From the NCBI GenBank assembly GCA_049644305.1, contig JBARRQ010000179.1:1-35840 (forward strand): a DNA stretch of 35,840 bases, in the 5' to 3' direction. Made by a program: the position numbers and the translations under genes. The first letter of the stretch is position 1, and the number at the start of each line of letters is the position of its first letter. The stretch comes from AC-32 sp049644305. GTDB taxonomy: Bacteria; Actinomycetota; Thermoleophilia; Gaiellales; Gaiellaceae. Positions 23,141 through 31,410 of this stretch are shown piece by piece. Under the pieces are notes generated by a model. It had not been told where the DNA came from, ran no database searches, and saw only the letters and a list, made by a program, of their open reading frames with translations.

Positions 23141-24831
23141 GCTTGCAGCGGCACGAGCTCGAAGCGATCGACGTCGACGAGGCCGCGGTCGGTGATCTTC
23201 AGGCTCGGGATCACGGATAACGTGAGGAAGGAGAGCGTCAGAAACGGCGTCGCGCCTGTCCAGCCGAGCTCCCGTGCGGCGTCGTTGCACCCGAGGCTCA
23301 TCGCGATCACGTCGGCGAGCGGCGCGTCCGCGAGCAGGCCTGCGACCGGCAGCGGCAGCTCCGCGCGCACCTCGCCGGCGTCCACGACGGTGATCCCGCC
23401 GCCCAGCTTGGCCAGGCGCTGCACTGCGTGCGCCATGTCGCGGTCGTCGAGACCGACGACGACGATGTTGTGCGCGTCGTGCGCAACGGTCGAGGCCAGG
23501 GCGCCCCGCTGGAGGCCGGACCCCCGTACGAAGCCGAGACCGACACGGCCCGTGCCGAGGTGGCGCTCGATCACCGCGATCTTGGCGAGATCCCGGCCTG
23601 GATCGGCCACCGCTGCGCCGTCTGCCGTCATCGGCTGCTCGAGGAGATGCTCCGTCACCACCTGGTCGGGGACGAGCCCAATCACCCGCGCCTTTGCTCC
23701 TGTCCACGGGATCCGGAAGTCGCTCTCGCTGATCGGCTGGATGCGGACGGAGTGCTTGACCCACTCCGGCACGTCCGGGTGGGGAATCTCGGCGGCCGGT
23801 CGCCCACCCTTGAGGACCGTCTGCGGCTCGAAGCGCTGGAGATCGGGAAGGACGAGCAAGTCGGCCTGATAGCCCGGCGCGATCGCTCCTAGGTGCCAGA
23901 GCCGGTGCCAGCTCGCCGCATTGTGGGTCGCGAGTGCGACCGCATCCTCCGGAGCAATCCCCGCTGTAACCGCCTCGCGGACCATCCCGTTGATGTGCCC
24001 GTTCTCGGCGATGTCCTCGGGGTCGCGGTCGTCCGTGCAGAACGCGATCCGGCTCGTCCCGAACTCCTTCACGAGCGGGAGCAGCGCATGCAGGTTTCGG
24101 GCCATCGACGCCTCGCGGATCAGCAGCCACATCCCGGCCCGCAGTCGTTCACGCCCCTCCTCCGCCGTCAGCGCCTCGTGATCGGAGCGGATTCCGGCGG
24201 CGGCGTAGGCGTTCAGCGTCTTGCCGAGCACGCCCGGGGCGTGGCCGTCGACATGGACGCTCTCAGCGAGCCGAAGCTTCTCGAGCTCAGCCTCGTCGCC
24301 GCTGACGACGCCGGGGAAGTTCATCATCTCGGCCAGGCCGAGTACCCGCTTCCGCCGCAGCAGGCTCTCGAGGTCGCCGGCTCGGAGCGGCCGCCGCGGC
24401 GACTCGAAGGCCGAGGCCGGGATGCACGACGACGCCATGAAGTAGTAGTCGAGCGGCAGACCGTCACACGCGTCGAGGAGCCAGTGGACGCCGTCCGTGC
24501 CGAGCACGTTCGCGAGCTCGTGCGGATCGAGGACGACAGCAGTCGTCCCGAGCGGGAGGACGAGCCGAGCGAACTCGTCCGGAAGCAGCTTCGTCGATTC
24601 GAGGTGCATATGTGCGTCGATGAAGCCCGGGACGACGAAGCGGCCGGTCGCGTCGAGAACCTCAGTTCCCTCGTAGTCCCCGAGCCCGGCAATCCAGCCG
24701 TCGACCACCGCGACATCCGCATCCAGCCACTCGCGCGTGAAGACGGAGAGCACGAGACCGCCCCGGACCACAAGATCCGCAGGCTCGTCGCCGCGGGCGA
24801 CCGCGAGGCGTCGACGGAGATCGACGGTCAT
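23137..24831 (-). CDS. ade: Adenine deaminase
   Basis: 564 residues from ATG 24831, with GAGAGGA about 13 nt upstream. Motifs: VVPGFIDAHMHLEST (His74, His76), DPHELANVLG, ASSCIPA, LGLAEMMNFPGV, HVDGHAPGV, RIAFCTDDRDPEDI and the C-terminal ADAPLADVIAMSLGCNDAARELG region of bacterial AdeC enzymes. It deaminates adenine to hypoxanthine, the substrate for the divergently encoded xanthine dehydrogenase. It is the first gene of the six-gene minus-strand operon, 42 bp from the divergent start of the dehydrogenase operon. Confidence 0.94.
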   Translation of the reverse strand: MTVDLRRRLAVARGDEPADLVVRGGLVLSVFTREWLDADVAVVDGWIAGLGDYEGTEVLDATGRFVVPGFIDAHMHLESTKLLPDEFARLVLPLGTTAVVLDPHELANVLGTDGVHWLLDACDGLPLDYYFMASSCIPASAFESPRRPLRAGDLESLLRRKRVLGLAEMMNFPGVVSGDEAELEKLRLAESVHVDGHAPGVLGKTLNAYAAAGIRSDHEALTAEEGRERLRAGMWLLIREASMARNLHALLPLVKEFGTSRIAFCTDDRDPEDIAENGHINGMVREAVTAGIAPEDAVALATHNAASWHRLWHLGAIAPGYQADLLVLPDLQRFEPQTVLKGGRPAAEIPHPDVPEWVKHSVRIQPISESDFRIPWTGAKARVIGLVPDQVVTEHLLEQPMTADGAAVADPGRDLAKIAVIERHLGTGRVGLGFVRGSGLQRGALASTVAHDAHNIVVVGLDDRDMAHAVQRLAKLGGGITVVDAGEVRAELPLPVAGLLADAPLADVIAMSLGCNDAARELGWTGATPFLTLSFLTLSVIPSLKITDRGLVDVDRFELVPLQA

Positions 24832-24859
24832 ACGCTTGCCGATCCTCTCACGGCGGCCG

Positions 24860-24865
24860 TACGCT
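24860..24865 (+). promoter_or_regulatory. -10-like box TACGCT of the xanthine dehydrogenase operon
   Basis: TACGCT lies 8 nt before ATG 24874 in the 42-bp divergent region shared with adenine deaminase. There is no ribosome binding site, so a leaderless mRNA is likely. Confidence 0.45.
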
Positions 24866-24873
24866 TTCGCGCT

Positions 24874-25662
24874 ATGGACGTCCTGAGCCCGCGCACGTTC
24901 GACGAAGCCCTCCGGTTGAAGGCCGAGCGGCCCGAGGCCGTCCTGATCCAGGGCGGCACGGACGTCATGGTGGAGCTTAACTTCGACCGCGCTCGCCCTC
25001 CCGCCCTCCTCAACCTGAACGAGGTCGAGGAGCTGCGCGGCTGGTCGCGTCAAAATGGAACCGTGTGGCTCGGCGCGGGACTCACGTACACGGAGGCGAT
25101 GCAACCGCCGCTCTGTGACCTCCTGCCGGCGCTCGCCGAGGCGGCGCGGACGGTTGGCGGTCCGCAGATCCGCAACCGCGGGACGATCGGCGGGAACCTC
25201 GGGACGGCTTCGCCGGCCGGCGATGCGATGCCGCCGCTCCTCGTCTCGGAAGCCGAGGTTCGAGTCGTCAGCGTGCGCGGCGAGCGTTCGGTCCCGCTCG
25301 AGGAGTTCGTCACCGGCCCGAAGCGGAACGATCTCGCCGAGGACGAGCTGATCGCGGGCGTGTCGGTCACGCATGGGACACCGGACAGCCGGCAGACGTT
25401 CCTGAAGGTCGGTCCGCGGAACGCGATGGTCATCGCCGTCGTCTCGCTCGCCCTTCGCGTCGACCAAGAGTTGCTCGCCGCGTTCGGCTCCGCGGGGCCC
25501 GTGCCGACGCTCGTGCGCGGCCGCTTGAGCGAGGTCGATTCGTTCCCGGAGAGGGTCGCCGCGGCGGCGAGCCCGATCGACGACGTACGCGGCACGGCCA
25601 CCTACCGCCGTCACGCCCTAGGCGTGCTCACCCGACGCGCGCTCGACCGCTGCCTGGCATGA
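24874..25662 (+). CDS. Xanthine dehydrogenase FAD-binding subunit
   Basis: 262 residues. CoxM/XdhB-type FAD domain: LIQGGTDVMVELNFD (about 24-38), then GPQIRNRGTIGGNLGTASPAGD, which contacts FAD. A C-terminal CO-dehydrogenase flavoprotein domain contains FLKVGPRNAMVIAVVSLAL. It passes electrons from the iron-sulfur subunit to NAD. It overlaps the next gene's ATG by four bases. Confidence 0.93.
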   Translation: MDVLSPRTFDEALRLKAERPEAVLIQGGTDVMVELNFDRARPPALLNLNEVEELRGWSRQNGTVWLGAGLTYTEAMQPPLCDLLPALAEAARTVGGPQIRNRGTIGGNLGTASPAGDAMPPLLVSEAEVRVVSVRGERSVPLEEFVTGPKRNDLAEDELIAGVSVTHGTPDSRQTFLKVGPRNAMVIAVVSLALRVDQELLAAFGSAGPVPTLVRGRLSEVDSFPERVAAAASPIDDVRGTATYRRHALGVLTRRALDRCLA

Positions 25663-26114
25663 AGCTCGCAATCACCGTCAACGGCGAGCCGCGCGAAGTG
25701 GACGTCTGGGAGGGCGAGAGCCTGCTCTTCGCGCTTCGCGAGGGGCTCGGTCTGGCGGGCTCGAAGAACGCGTGCGAGCAGGGCGAGTGCGGATCGTGCT
25801 CGGTGCTGCTCGACGACCGGCTCGTCTGCTCGTGCCTCGTCCTTGCGGCGCAGGCGGACGGCCACGACGTCGTCACGGTCGAAGGACTCGGGGACGACGG
25901 GCACCTGCACGCCGTCCAGGAGGCCTTCGCCGAGACCGGCGCTGTCCAGTGCGGGTTCTGCACGCCGGGATTCGTCGTCGCGGCCGCGGATCTACTGGCG
26001 CATACCCCGAATCCGAATGACGACGAGATCCGTGAGGCTCTCTCCGGCAATCTCTGCCGGTGCACCGGCTACGCCAAGATCTTCGACGCCGTGCGGTTGG
26101 CGGCCTCGCGGTGA
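25659..26114 (+). CDS. Xanthine dehydrogenase 2Fe-2S subunit
   Basis: 151 residues. A plant-type cluster is built by Cys39, Cys44, Cys47 and Cys57 (CEQGECGSC...C), and a second cluster by Cys98, Cys101, Cys133 and Cys135 (CGFC and CRC within GNLCRCTGYAKI). All eight ligands are intact. It carries electrons between the molybdenum and FAD subunits. It overlaps the large subunit (GTGA). Confidence 0.95.
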   Translation: MKLAITVNGEPREVDVWEGESLLFALREGLGLAGSKNACEQGECGSCSVLLDDRLVCSCLVLAAQADGHDVVTVEGLGDDGHLHAVQEAFAETGAVQCGFCTPGFVVAAADLLAHTPNPNDDEIREALSGNLCRCTGYAKIFDAVRLAASR

Positions 26115-28336
26115 CCGCCCCCACGGAGAAGCTCCGCCTCGGCCGGATCGGCGAGAGTGTCCCGCGCACCGACGCAATCCCGAAGGTGACGGGCTCCTTT
26201 GCCTACTCGAGCGACCTGCACGCGGCAGGGATGCTGTGGGGGCACACCGTCCGGAGCCCTCACGCCCACGCCCTTGTTCGCTCGATCGACATCGCGCGGG
26301 CGCTCGCGATGCCGGGCGTGCACGCGGTCCTGACGCATGAGGACGTTCCCGGCGAGAAGCGGTACGGGCTCGAGTTTCCCGACCAGCCCGTCCTCGCGTT
26401 CGACCGCGTGAGGTACTTCGGCGAGCCCGTCGTGCTCGTGGCCGCCGAGCATCCCGAGCAGGCGCGGCGCGCCGTTGAGCTGGTGCGGGTCGAATACGAG
26501 CCGCTCGATCCGATCGTCGATCCGGAGCGCGCGACCGAGCAAGAGCCGTTGCACCCCGACCGGCCGACGATGGGGCGCGGCTACCGCGAGGACCCCCGGC
26601 CGAACATCGTGCGCTCGCTCGTCATCAGGCACGGTGACCCGGACGCAGAGGGCGATGTTTCCGTGTCGGGCGTGTACGAGCTCGGGATTCAGGACCAGGC
26701 ATTCCTCGGCCCGGAGTCGGGGCTCGCCGTGCCCGACGGCGAAGGCGGCGTAGACGTCTACGTCGCCACGCAGTGGCTCCACGTCGACCGCGACCAGGTC
26801 GCGCCTTGCCTGGGCCTGAAGCCGGAGCAGGTGCGGATCCACCTCGCCGGCGTCGGCGGCGCCTTCGGAGGGCGCGAGGACCTCTCCATGCAGATCCACG
26901 GCGCGCTGCTCGCGCTGCACACGAACCGGCCGGTGAAGATCGTCTACGGCCGGCAGGAATCGTTCGTCGGCCACATTCACCGCCACCCGGCGAAGATCTG
27001 GGCCGAGCACCGCGCCACGCGCGAGGGCAAGCTCGTCTGCATCAGGGTCCGCGTCCTCTTGGACGGCGGCGCGTACGCGTCGAGCTCGACCGCGGTTACG
27101 TCCAATGCCGCCTCGTTCGCATGCGGCCCCTACGTGGTCGAGAACGCCCTGATCGAGAGCACGTGCGTCTACACGAACAACCCGCCGTGCGGAGCGATGC
27201 GCGGTTTCGGCGCCGTGCAGAGCTGCTTCGCCCATGAGGCGCAGATGGACAAGCTCGCCGCCGCTGTCGGGATCGATCCCATCGAGCTGCGGCTGATGAA
27301 CGCCCTCGGGCCGGGCAGCACGCTCCCGACAGGACAGACAATCGCGGGCACGCTACCAGTCGTCGAGGTGATCCGCCGCTGCGCCGAGCTGCCGCTACCC
27401 GAGCCGGAGGAGCTTCCGCGCGACCCGCTACGGCTGCCCGGCGGCTCTGGAAACACAACGCGCGGCGAGGGTGTGCGGCGCGGCATCGGTTTCGCGGTCG
27501 GCTTCAAGAACATCGGCTACTCCGAGGGCTTCGACGACTTCACAGCCGCCCGCGTGCGGCTCTTCCGCGACGTTGACGGCGAACTCGCCGCAGAGGTCCA
27601 CTGCGCCGCCGCCGAGGTCGGCCAGGGCGTTGCGAACGTCATCATTCAAACTGCTCAGACCGAGCTCGAGACGGAGAATGTCGTGCTCGCGCCGGCGACG
27701 ACCGCCGCCGTCGGCTCGGCCGGATCTGCATCGGCGTCGCGCCTGACCTGGATGGCCGCCGGCGCAGTGCGGCTCGCGTGCCGTGACGCGGTCGCCGAGC
27801 TCGAGCGAACGGGCGCCGACGTCGACGTCGAGCGCATCTATCGGCATCCGCGGACGATGCCGCTCGATCCCGAGACGGGACAGATCACCGGCGACCGCGC
27901 ACACGTGGCCTATGCGTGCGCCGCAATGCGTGTCGTCGCCGAGGTGGACGTCGAGCTCGGGCTGACGCGCGTGGTCTGGATCGGAACGGCCCAAGACGTC
28001 GGCCGCGCCGTCAATCCGCAGGCCGTCGAGGGCCAGATCGAGGGCGGGACAGCCCAGGGTCTCGGATTGGCGCTGATGGAGGAGATCCAGACGCGCGACG
28101 GCGTGATCACGAATGCGAGCTTCACCGACTACCTGATCCCGACGACGCTCGACATGCCGTCCGTGGAGTCCGTGCTCATCGAGCACCCCGAACCGGATTC
28201 GCCCTACGGCGTCAAGGGTGTGGGCGAGCCGCCGACCGTAGTCTCCACGGCGGCGATCCTCTCGGCGCTTCGAGCGGCGACGGGGCGCGACCTCACCCGT
28301 GTCCCCATCCGATTCGACGATATCGTCGGCCTCTAG
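26111..28336 (+). CDS. Xanthine dehydrogenase molybdenum-binding subunit
   Basis: 741 residues from GTG 26111. Molybdopterin-binding hydroxylase motifs are present in order: VPRTDAIPKVTGSFAYSSDL, QDQAFLGPESG, the GVGGAFGGREDL loop, NNPPCGAMRGFGAVQ, GQGVANVIIQTAQTEL, and near the end SPYGVKGVGEPPTVVS with the conserved catalytic Glu. It hydroxylates hypoxanthine/xanthine to urate. Cofactor maturation is expected to need the XdhC encoded at 6244-7224. Confidence 0.94.
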   Translation: MTAPTEKLRLGRIGESVPRTDAIPKVTGSFAYSSDLHAAGMLWGHTVRSPHAHALVRSIDIARALAMPGVHAVLTHEDVPGEKRYGLEFPDQPVLAFDRVRYFGEPVVLVAAEHPEQARRAVELVRVEYEPLDPIVDPERATEQEPLHPDRPTMGRGYREDPRPNIVRSLVIRHGDPDAEGDVSVSGVYELGIQDQAFLGPESGLAVPDGEGGVDVYVATQWLHVDRDQVAPCLGLKPEQVRIHLAGVGGAFGGREDLSMQIHGALLALHTNRPVKIVYGRQESFVGHIHRHPAKIWAEHRATREGKLVCIRVRVLLDGGAYASSSTAVTSNAASFACGPYVVENALIESTCVYTNNPPCGAMRGFGAVQSCFAHEAQMDKLAAAVGIDPIELRLMNALGPGSTLPTGQTIAGTLPVVEVIRRCAELPLPEPEELPRDPLRLPGGSGNTTRGEGVRRGIGFAVGFKNIGYSEGFDDFTAARVRLFRDVDGELAAEVHCAAAEVGQGVANVIIQTAQTELETENVVLAPATTAAVGSAGSASASRLTWMAAGAVRLACRDAVAELERTGADVDVERIYRHPRTMPLDPETGQITGDRAHVAYACAAMRVVAEVDVELGLTRVVWIGTAQDVGRAVNPQAVEGQIEGGTAQGLGLALMEEIQTRDGVITNASFTDYLIPTTLDMPSVESVLIEHPEPDSPYGVKGVGEPPTVVSTAAILSALRAATGRDLTRVPIRFDDIVGL

Positions 28337-28558
28337 ACAGTTTGCCGGTCCAAGAGCGGGCGCGACTGGACTCCGGACATCGCCGAGCTCGCCTATCGCA
28401 CGGGCACGATCGGCCGGGCCATCGCGCGGCACCGGATAGTGTCCGCCAGGGAGCCCGAGTTCGTCGACGAGGATGACGCGAGCGAGCCCGCGTACGGCCT
28501 GAAGCTGTTCCTCGAGGGCGGCCCGATCGGCAACTGGCGCGAGCCGGGCCCCTCCTAG
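28337..28558 (+). pseudogene. Start-less coding remnant after xanthine dehydrogenase
   Basis: Seventy-three codons are open in the same frame as, and directly after, the large-subunit TAG. They have protein-like composition (TPDIAELAYRTGTIGRAIAR, then an acidic stretch and GGPIGNW) and end at TAG 28556-28558. No plausible start codon occurs in the first two-thirds, so this looks like the 3' end of a gene whose 5' part was lost. I do not recognise the family. It converges with the HAF-like gene and shares its stop region. Confidence 0.35.
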
Positions 28559-29901
28559 TGGAACGGCATCCCGTGGGGCGGGACGATCCTGCCGCCGCAC
28601 TGCAGGTCGTACTGGATCTGGTCGAGGTCGTCGACGAGAGCGTTCCGCACATAGAAGCCGGCCTTCCGCAGGTCGCGGTAGTTGGACCGAGCAGCCTGGC
28701 GAACGTAGTTGCAGGCGCTTGTCTGGTCGCCGCCCTTCGCCTTCGCGAGCGTGCTCCGCGTGCTGCGGGCGAAGACTTTCGGGCTCGTCTGCGAGACCCA
28801 GGCGAGCACCTGCCCGATCTCGTATGCCGCCGCCGGGTAGGCGACGTACGTCCACACGCCGCCAGACACGGCCCCCGTGCCTACGAAGATGCCGTTCGTG
28901 TTCGCGTCCGCCGCACCCGTAAGTGCGCCGCCCCGTAGCTGGGTCTTCGTGAACAGGCCGTTCAGGTTGGCCGGTCGGCCGTTGACCCATCTCGTCGCCT
29001 GGGAATTGCCGGCATGACCACTGAGGTCGCCAAACGCGGCGCCCGCCTCGGTGACGGCGTTGACCGATCCGTCGGTGAACGGCTGGGGCAGGCCGAGGGC
29101 CTTCATCTTCCCGCTGCGCAAGTTAGCGATGACCGGAAGCTGGTTGAAGGACGAGGAGATCTGGTATCCCCCTCCGCTCCCCGCCGTGTTGACGCTGGTG
29201 ATGTTCCCGGTGAACGTCAGCTTCTTCGAGGTGAACTTGCCGGTTCGCACGTTCAGCGTGTAGGTGCCTGCGAACTTGCCGATGGCGCCGCCGATCTGGA
29301 CGGTCAAGCCCGTCGAAGGGTTGTTCACCGTGTTCGCCGCGCCCGCGCCGAGGTCGACGAACTTGTTCTTGGCCGTCGGCGACCAGGGGAGCCCGCCCGT
29401 CAGCCACGCGAAGGCGTGAAGGGACTGGTCGGAGGCGAGGAAGTTGCCGACCACGACCCCTGCGTCGTCGACGTCGGTCGCGTAGCTCAACTGCGAGAGG
29501 ATCCTGACCTTGCCGGCATAGACGAACGCGTGCGGCTTGTGCGCCGTGTCGATTTTTGTGTTCAAGAGGTCACCGGTGGTGACGGCCGGGTTGAGCGATT
29601 GGTAGCCGACGATCTGGTGGCGGTCGTTCATGCTCGTCGCGACGCTCCCCGGCCCGATCTTGGGGCCGACGTCGGTGGGTTGGCTGGTGCCGTCGAAGAA
29701 GATCACGTGCCGCGATCCGTCCTTCTGCGTCAAGGTGCCCGCGGCTGTCCCGTCGTCGGCAACGGCAGTGAAGCGGAAGTCGGTGCCGGCAGCAGGCTGG
29801 GCCCAGGTGATCTGCCACTGCGCCGCAGGGGCAGACGGCGCAGCGCCCGCCCAGGCGAGCGCGCCCGACACCAACAGCACAACCACCCCCGTCCCCCTCA
29901 C
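28555..29901 (-). CDS. Secreted HAF-repeat-like protein
   Basis: 448 residues from GTG 29901, with GGGAG as ribosome binding site. A signal peptide spans about 1-25. Several blade-like units resemble extracellular HAF repeats: SVATSMNDRHQIVGYQ followed by HAFVYAGK, ATDVDDAGVVVGNFLASDQ followed by HAFAWLTGG, and VNAVTEAGAAFGDLSG followed by ATRWVNG. The C-terminal 80 residues are helical with two Cys (SACNYVRQ and YDLQCGG). It is probably an exported beta-propeller of unknown function. It is divergent from the MauE-like gene, 89 bp apart. Confidence 0.75.
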   Translation of the reverse strand: MRGTGVVVLLVSGALAWAGAAPSAPAAQWQITWAQPAAGTDFRFTAVADDGTAAGTLTQKDGSRHVIFFDGTSQPTDVGPKIGPGSVATSMNDRHQIVGYQSLNPAVTTGDLLNTKIDTAHKPHAFVYAGKVRILSQLSYATDVDDAGVVVGNFLASDQSLHAFAWLTGGLPWSPTAKNKFVDLGAGAANTVNNPSTGLTVQIGGAIGKFAGTYTLNVRTGKFTSKKLTFTGNITSVNTAGSGGGYQISSSFNQLPVIANLRSGKMKALGLPQPFTDGSVNAVTEAGAAFGDLSGHAGNSQATRWVNGRPANLNGLFTKTQLRGGALTGAADANTNGIFVGTGAVSGGVWTYVAYPAAAYEIGQVLAWVSQTSPKVFARSTRSTLAKAKGGDQTSACNYVRQAARSNYRDLRKAGFYVRNALVDDLDQIQYDLQCGGRIVPPHGMPFH

Positions 29902-29976
29902 GCCGCTCCCTTCTACCGCAATCTCGCCGGAACCGCAAGGCAACTTACCTACGGCCGGGCGGCCTCGCACGCTTTG

Positions 29977-29982
29977 TATCCT
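29977..29982 (+). promoter_or_regulatory. -10-like box TATCCT of the Mau-like operon
   Basis: TATCCT, then 8 nt, then TTG 29991. There is no ribosome binding site. It fits the leaderless pattern seen elsewhere in the window and would drive the whole block to the terminator at 34.6 kb. Confidence 0.45.
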
Positions 29983-29990
29983 CACGGCCT

Positions 29991-30860
29991 TTGACGGTCG
30001 TGGGTCTCCTTCGGTTCTTCCTCGCCGCGGTGCTTCTGGCGGCTGCGGTGGCCAAGCTGGCGAGCGGCTCTTCCGCACGGGCGGCGCTCCGCTCCTACGG
30101 GATCTCGCGCCCCCGCTTCCAGAGCGCACTCTGGGGTGCGGTGATCGCGGTCGAGGTGGGGCTGGCGGTCGCTGTTGCAGTCCAATTCCCGGGAGCGAGC
30201 GAGGCAGCTGCGGCGACCCTCGGCATCTTCGCGCTGGCGCTGGTGAGCGCGATTCTCCGCGGGCGGACCGGATCGCCTTGTGGCTGCTTCGGCCGGCGCT
30301 CACGGATCGGCTGGCGGGCCGTGGGCCAGACGACGCTACTTGCCGCCGCCTTCGCCGCCCTTCCGTTCCTACCCGACATGGAGCCTTCGCCAGAAGCGTG
30401 GCTCGGGATCGGCCTGGCGGTCGCGCTCGTCGCCGTCGCCGGTCTCGGTGTCGCCGTCCTCGCGCTGGCCCGCGAGCTCGGGGAGCTGCGGCTCGCCGTG
30501 GCCCCGCAGGCGGCGCTGTCGCTGGAGCATGAGGGGCCTGAGCTCGGCAGCCGGATCGACTTGATCGAGCGCTTCGACAAGGACGCCCCGCTGGCCCTCG
30601 CGGTCTTCAGCTCGCCGGGCTGTGCGCTGTGCCGAGCGCTCGAGCCCTCCCTGCGGCTCGCCGCGTCCGACCCGGAGGTCGAGCTCGAGGTCTTCGACGA
30701 GGAATCGGACGCCGAAGTCTGGAGCTCGCTTGCAATCCCCGGGAGCCCCTATGCCGTCGTGCTTTCCCCGGACGGCGACGTGCTGGCCAAGGGAACCTTC
30801 AACTCGCTCTTCCAGCTCGAAAGCCTCCTCGCCCACGCAACCCGGCCGGTGGGTGTTTAG
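29991..30860 (+). CDS. MauE/DoxX-like membrane domain fused to a thioredoxin-like domain
   Basis: 289 residues from TTG 29991 (GTG 30000 is an alternative). Four membrane segments (about 5-22, 46-66, 72-90, 110-128) surround the MauE-type GSPCGCFG motif (Cys97, Cys99). A fifth helix lies at about 138-160. Residues 190-285 form a thioredoxin-like domain with CALC (Cys211/Cys214) and the cis-Pro region IPGSPYAVVLSPDG. MauE and MauD are separate proteins needed to form the disulfides of the methylamine dehydrogenase light chain; here the two functions appear in one chain. The next gene encodes a light-chain-like protein, which supports a disulfide-delivery role. Confidence 0.85.
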   Translation: MTVVGLLRFFLAAVLLAAAVAKLASGSSARAALRSYGISRPRFQSALWGAVIAVEVGLAVAVAVQFPGASEAAAATLGIFALALVSAILRGRTGSPCGCFGRRSRIGWRAVGQTTLLAAAFAALPFLPDMEPSPEAWLGIGLAVALVAVAGLGVAVLALARELGELRLAVAPQAALSLEHEGPELGSRIDLIERFDKDAPLALAVFSSPGCALCRALEPSLRLAASDPEVELEVFDEESDAEVWSSLAIPGSPYAVVLSPDGDVLAKGTFNSLFQLESLLAHATRPVGV

Positions 30861-31410
30861 CGAATCCGTCGCCGAGGCGACCTCGAGGCGCGGCTTCCTC
30901 GCCCGGGTCGGCCGGCTCCTCCTGGCCGTCAGCGGAGGCGGTGTCGTGGCGGCGGCGCTCCGCGCCGAAAAGGCGGACGCCTACCACTTCTGCGGCCACG
31001 TCTACACGACGGGCTCTTGTCCGCACCCGACCGGGCTCCCGCGGATCGACCGCTGGGGCTTCCCGCTCCGCGCAGCCGACGGGCATCCCGTGGACGACCT
31101 CGGCCGCGCCGTCGACGCAACCGGACGACCGGTCGATGCCGAAGAAGAGCTGCTGCGCGATCCGGACGGGAACCCGCTCCCGCCGGCGCCTCGCACGCGC
31201 GTGTGCGCGTCGGCCGGGCGCGACAACGGCTTCCGTCCACACCTCGACGGTGCCTGGTATCGCTGCTGCGGCGGCCACGTGCGCAGGCTGGTCGACTGTT
31301 GCGGCTACGTCCAAAACCGAATCAACGGTGACGCCGCGCTCACCGGCTACTGCTACCGCGGACGGAAGGTCTTCTGCGTCACGTACTACGACTCGGAGAT
31401 CCGTTGCTGA
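30853..31410 (+). CDS. Methylamine dehydrogenase light-chain-like, Tat-exported, Cys-rich protein
   Basis: 185 residues from GTG 30853, overlapping the previous stop by 8 nt. The Tat signal is SRRGFLARV (11-19) followed by a hydrophobic stretch to about 36. The mature part has ten Cys (47, 56, 118, 138, 139, 149, 150, 167, 175, 185) and the VDCCGY segment matching the DCCGY of methylamine dehydrogenase light chains. Trp135 in GAWYRCC sits where the first TTQ tryptophan is expected. The second, normally in an I-W-C context, is Phe174 in KVFC. Classical tryptophan tryptophylquinone therefore cannot form, so amine oxidation is doubtful. A repurposed redox or structural role is inferred. Confidence 0.8.
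   Translation: MFSESVAEATSRRGFLARVGRLLLAVSGGGVVAAALRAEKADAYHFCGHVYTTGSCPHPTGLPRIDRWGFPLRAADGHPVDDLGRAVDATGRPVDAEEELLRDPDGNPLPPAPRTRVCASAGRDNGFRPHLDGAWYRCCGGHVRRLVDCCGYVQNRINGDAALTGYCYRGRKVFCVTYYDSEIRC

Noticed and set aside
30853..31410. Genuine methylamine dehydrogenase
   Set aside because: The second TTQ tryptophan is missing, and no heavy chain, MauG or amicyanin gene is visible.
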